Assembly (NCBI GenBank): GCA_039105265.1
Contig: JAPFFF010000003.1
Span: 7,254,001 to 7,318,000, forward strand
Reading direction: 5' to 3'
Length of the DNA: 64,000 bases
From: Tritrichomonas musculus
Taxonomy: Eukaryota > Parabasalia > Tritrichomonadida > Tritrichomonadidae
Notes under the pieces: generated by a model
The model's database searches: none
Seen by the model: only the letters and a program-made list of their open reading frames with translations
Told to the model about the DNA's origin: nothing
Shown here: piece by piece, positions 59,726-64,000 of the stretch
How positions within the stretch are numbered: position 1 is the first letter of the stretch
How the letters are laid out: every line of letters starts with the position of its first letter
Position numbers and translations under genes: made by a program

Positions 59726-62700
59726 ACTACCACCTAACCGCATCATAAACACACTAAACACACACCAACATAGTCTCGCGAAACAGCACCACCACCACAA
59801 CGCTGTTTCGCGAGCATTTTTTTAGCTATTCTCCATCACATAAAATCACAAAAATACTACCACCTAACCGCATCATAAACACACTAAACACACACCAACA
59901 TAGTCTCGCGAAACAGCACCACCACCACAACGCTGTTTCGCGAGCATTTTTTTAGCTATTCTCCATCACATAAAATCACAAAAATACTACCACCTAACCG
60001 CATCATAAACACACTAAACACACACCAACAAAGTCTCGCGAAACAGCACCACCACCACAACGCTGTTTCGCGAGCATTTTTTTAGCTATTCTCCATCACA
60101 TAAAATCACAAAAAAACTACCACCTAACCGCATCATAAACACACTAAACACACACCAACAAAGTCTCGCGAAACAGCACCACCACCACAACGCTGTTTCG
60201 CGAGCATTTTTTTAGCTATTCTCCATCACATAAAATCACAAAAAAACTACCACCTAACCGCATCATAAACACACTAAACACACACCAACATAGTCTCGCG
60301 AAACAGCACCACCACCACAACGCTGTTTCGCGAGCATTTTTTTAGCTATTCTCCATCACATAAAATCACAAAAAAACTACCACCTAACCGCATCATAAAC
60401 ACACTAAACACACACCAACATAGTCTCGCGAAACAGCACCACCACCACAACGCTGTTTCGCGAGCATTTTTTTAGCTATTCTCCATCACATAAAATCACA
60501 AAAAAACTACCACCTAACCGCATCATAAACACACTAAACACACACCAACAAAGTCTCGCGAAACAGCACCACCACCACAACGCTGTTTCGCGAGCATTTT
60601 TTTAGCTATTCTCCATCACATAAAATCACAAAAAAACTACCACCTAACCGCATCATAAACACACTAAACACACACCAACAAAGTCTCGCGAAACAGCACC
60701 ACCACCACAACGCTGTTTCGCGAGCATTTTTTTAGCTATTCTCCATCACATAAAATCACAAAAAAACTACCACCTAACCGCATCATAAACACACTAAACA
60801 CACACCAACATAGTCTCGCGAAACAGCACCACCACCACAACGCTGTTTCGCGAGCATTTTTTTAGCTATTCTCCATCACATAAAATCACAAAAAAACTAC
60901 CACCTAACCGCATCATAAACACACTAAACACACACCAACAAAGTCTCGCGAAACAGCACCACCACCACAACGCTGTTTCGCGAGCATTTTTTTAGCTATT
61001 CTCCATCACATAAAATCACAAAAAAACTACCACCTAACCGCATCATAAACACACTAAACACACACCAACATAGTCTCGCGAAACAGCACCACCACCACAA
61101 CGCTGTTTCGCGAGCATTTTTTTAGCTATTCTCCATCACATAAAATCACAAAAATACTACCACCTAACCGCATCATAAACACACTAAACACACACCAACA
61201 AAGTCTCGCGAAACAGCACCACCACCACAACGCTGTTTCGCGAGCATTTTTTTAGCTATTCTCCATCACATAAAATCACAAAAAAACTACCACCTAACCG
61301 CATCATAAACACACTAAACACACACCAACAAAGTCTCGCGAAACAGCACCACCACCACAACGCTGTTTCGCGAGCATTTTTTTAGCTATTCTCCATCACA
61401 TAAAATCACAAAAAAACTACCACCTAACCGCATCATAAACACACTAAACACACACCAACAAAGTCTCGCGAAACAGCACCACCACCACAACGCTGTTTCG
61501 CGAGCATTTTTTTAGCTATTCTCCATCACATAAAATCACAAAAAAACTACCACCTAACCGCATCATAAACACACTAAACACACACCAACAAAGTCTCGCG
61601 AAACAGCACCACCACCACAACGCTGTTTCGCGAGCATTTTTTTAGCTATTCTCCATCACATAAAATCACAAAAAAACTACCACCTAACCGCATCATAAAC
61701 ACACTAAACACACACCAACAAAGTCTCGCGAAACAGCACCACCACCACAACGCTGTTTCGCGAGCATTTTTTTAGCTATTCTCCATCACATAAAATCACA
61801 AAAAAACTACCACCTAACCGCATCATAAACACACTAAACACACACCAACATAGTCTCGCGAAACAGCACCACCACCACAACGCTGTTTCGCGAGCATTTT
61901 TTTAGCTATTCTCCATCACATAAAATCACAAAAAAACTACCACCTAACCGCATCATAAACACACTAAACACACACCAACATAGTCTCGCGAAACAGCACC
62001 ACCACCACAACGCTGTTTCGCGAGCATTTTTTTAGCTATTCTCCATCACATAAAATCACAAAAAAACTACCACCTAACCGCATCATAAACACACTAAACA
62101 CACACCAACATAGTCTCGCGAAACAGAACCACCACCACAACGCTGTTTCGCGAGCATTTTTTTAGCTATTCTCCATCACATAAAATCACAAAAAAACTAC
62201 CACCTAACCGCATCATAAACACACTAAACACACACCAACATAGTCTCGCGAAACAGCACCACCACCACAACGCTGTTTCGCGAGCATTTTTTTAGCTATT
62301 CTCCATCACATAAAATCACAAAAATACTACCACCTAACCGCATCATAAACACACTAAACACACACCAACAAAGTCTCGCGAAACAGCACCACCACCACAA
62401 CGCTGTTTCGCGAGCATTTTTTTAGCTATTCTCCATCACATAAAATCACAAAAAAACTACCACCTAACCGCATCATAAACACACTAAACACACACCAACA
62501 TAGTCTCGCGAAACAGCACCACCATCACAACGCTGTTTCGCGAGCATTTTTTTAGCTATTCTCCATCACATAAAATCACAAAAAAACTACCACCTAACCG
62601 CATCATAAACACACTAAACACACACCAACAAAGTCTCGCGAAACAGCACCACCACCACAACGCTGTTTCGCGAGCATTTTTTTAGCTATTCTCCATCACA

Positions 62701-63371
62701 TAAAATCACAAAAAAACTACCACCTAACCGCATCATAAACACACTAAACACACACCAACAAAGTCTCGCGAAACAGCACCACCACCACAACGCTGTTTCG
62801 CGAGCATTTTTTTAGCTATTCTCCATCACATAAAATCACAAAAAAACTACCACCTAACCGCATCATAAACACACTAAACACACACCAACAAAGTCTCGCG
62901 AAACAGCACCACCACCACAACGCTGTTTCGCGAGCATTTTTTTAGCTATTCTCCATCACATAAAATCACAAAAAAACTACCACCTAACCGCATCATAAAC
63001 ACACTAAACACACACCAACAAAGTCTCGCGAAACAGCACCACCACCACAACGCTGTTTCGCGAGCATTTTTTTAGCTATTCTCCATCACATAAAATCACA
63101 AAAAAACTACCACCTAACCGCATCATAAACACACTAAACACACACCAACAAAGTCTCGCGAAACAGCACCACCACCACAACGCTGTTTCGCGAGCATTTT
63201 TTTTAGCTATTCTCCATCACATAAAATCACAAAAAAACTACCACCTAACCGCATCATAAACACACTAAACACACACCAACAAAGTCTCGCGAAACAGCAC
63301 CACCACCACAACGCTGTTTCGCGAGCATTTTTTTAGCTATTCTCCATCACATAAAATCACAAAAAAACTAC
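59726..63371. repeat. 130-bp satellite array, about 28 copies, each with a 13-bp hairpin
   Basis: The anchor CACCTAACCG recurs every 130 bp from 59731 to 63242. Only one spacing is 131, from an extra T near 63200. Units are nearly identical. Variable sites are CAACA(A/T)AGTCTCG (T in copies 1, 2, 5, 6, 9, 11, 17-20 and 22; A in the other 17) and A/T before CTACC (T before copies 2, 3, 12 and 21). Single changes occur in copies 19 and 22. Each unit has CTCGCGAAACAGC and GCTGTTTCGCGAG, a perfect 13-bp inverted repeat with a 14-nt ACC-rich loop. Outside the hairpin the + strand is C/A-rich and nearly G-free. Period 130 is not a multiple of 3 and stops abound, so it is non-coding. Confidence 0.97.
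59772..59811. repeat. hairpin of the first satellite unit (repeated ×28)
   Basis: The 13-bp stem includes the palindrome TCGCGA on both arms; 40 bp in total. The same structure recurs at +130-bp steps through the array, with one base change in the left arm of copy 19 (CAGA for CAGC) and one in the loop of copy 22. Confidence 0.9.
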
Positions 63372-63514
63372 CACATAATCTCATTATAAAAATTTAAACA
63401 GACAAAACTAAATACTTTAAAATCATATTACAAAATATTTATATCTATTTTTTACTCCTATTTTGATCTTCCGTTTACAATTTTCTTGTTCCGTTAATTA
63501 TTATTTTTTAATTT
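63372..63514. other. right edge of the satellite and leader of next gene
   Basis: The first ~45 bp (CTACCACATAATCTCATTAT onward) align with the start of a unit but with many changes, then become AT-rich. This is a decayed edge copy. Confidence 0.6.
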
Positions 63515-64000
63515 ATGCTTTTCTATACAACCAATCCTCCTTTATTAACTGATGATATATTTTATACAACGCGCCAAAGAAAATGGATCGAAATATTTCC
63601 ACAAAATCAACCAAAGTTTGATCTCATTGCATTATTAGATTTTGCTGATTCTTTAACTGATAAGTATTTTTGTACCAATTTTGCAACATATTCAAATGTT
63701 ATATCAATAAAAGCAAGACACATTACTTTAAAAGAGCCAAATTCGGAATCTGTAAAAATTACAATTACAGATAATTATACTAATATTCATGTTTATCTCA
63801 AAGATAGCTTTAACCAGTTAAACAGGATAAAAATAAACGATATATATTTTATTTGTTTTCATATGTTATTCCAAGATAAAGAAAATTTTTTATTCTTTAA
63901 TAGCACAAATAATATGAATAAGTATCTTTTATATCCAAATTCAGTTTTATATACGCTAGGGAATTATGTTGCCAAAAAGCCTGTTTCTTCTCCGAAATTC
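63515..64000 (+). CDS. hypothetical protein with possible OB-fold, 3' partial
   Basis: From ATG 63515 the frame is open for 162 codons to the window end. It begins MLFYTTNPPLLTDDIF and contains NVISIKARHITLKEP, VKITITDNYTNIHVYLKD and IKINDIYFICFHMLFQDKENFLFF. The sequence alternates hydrophobic beta strands. The ITDNYTNIHVYL...IKINDIYFI block recalls the OB-fold of single-strand DNA-binding proteins such as POT1/telomere-end-binding proteins (TD-x-(T/S)-x-x-I-x-V...L-K-x-G-D-I). This is a weak resemblance; no other family is clearer. It lies 143 bp from the end of the satellite. No Inr-like site was found near the ATG. Confidence 0.6.
   Translation, partial: MLFYTTNPPLLTDDIFYTTRQRKWIEIFPQNQPKFDLIALLDFADSLTDKYFCTNFATYSNVISIKARHITLKEPNSESVKITITDNYTNIHVYLKDSFNQLNRIKINDIYFICFHMLFQDKENFLFFNSTNNMNKYLLYPNSVLYTLGNYVAKKPVSSPKF

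Noticed and set aside
59726-63371. Satellite as a CRISPR array or integron attC array
   Set aside because: The whole 130-bp unit is repeated, with no unique spacers or cassettes between hairpins, and the host is clearly eukaryotic.
59726-63371. Satellite as telomeric repeat
   Set aside because: No TTAGGG-type short repeat is present, and coding sequence continues beyond the array.

Overview
The window looks like nuclear DNA from a parabasalid protist, most likely a trichomonad close to Tritrichomonas. The reasons are: very AT-rich DNA with almost intron-free genes; BspA-type leucine-rich-repeat proteins, DUF3447/ankyrin proteins, Sel1-kinase proteins and BTB-like fusions that are expanded in trichomonads; and short 5' leaders starting at TCA(T/C)(A/T) motifs, like the Trichomonas initiator (Inr). 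The species is inferred, since no rRNA or marker gene is present. I recognised no retrovirus-like, Polinton-like or other capsid-bearing element.

1-6.6 kb: a 5'-cut gene fusing a BspA-type LRR array to a DUF3447/ankyrin protein, then an AIG1/IMAP-type GTPase gene and the remains of a DUF3447 gene. 6.7-11.4 kb: a degenerate GTPase paralogue with a long coiled-coil tail, a second intact AIG1-type GTPase, and a DUF3883-like protein. Both intact GTPases end in the prenylation-type box CLLI, so they are probably lipid-anchored scaffolds.

12-16 kb: a DUF3447 gene whose ankyrin repeats continue downstream as seven single-repeat islands split by AT-rich spacers. 16-21 kb: a BTB-like/BspA-LRR protein, a small unknown protein, an irregular tRNA-Asp-like gene, a broken Phe/Ser-repeat surface protein and a Sel1 relic. 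21-34 kb: an amino-acid transporter, two HND-type protein kinases and a large type I surface protein. The long non-coding stretches here hold a GC-rich island (25.1 kb), a GGTC-rich segment and a strong hairpin (33.6 kb).

34-52 kb: a TTLL12-like protein, a broken kinase-Sel1-vWA-RGG gene, a BTB-like/Tubby protein, a BTB-like/coiled-coil/discoidin protein, a small N-myristoylation-type protein, a membrane-anchored alpha/beta hydrolase and an ARM-repeat protein. 52-59 kb: an Asn/Thr/Glu-repeat protein, a divergent pair of paralogous P-loop NTPases (one with a doublecortin-like N-terminus) and a bacterial-looking small protein.

59.7-63.4 kb: a highly homogeneous satellite of about 28 copies of a 130-bp unit. 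Each copy carries a perfect 13-bp inverted repeat around a 14-nt loop. A gene with a possible OB-fold starts just after it and is cut by the window edge. The genes do not form an operon-like pathway. The recurring theme is signalling, adhesion and cytoskeletal families undergoing duplication, domain shuffling and decay.
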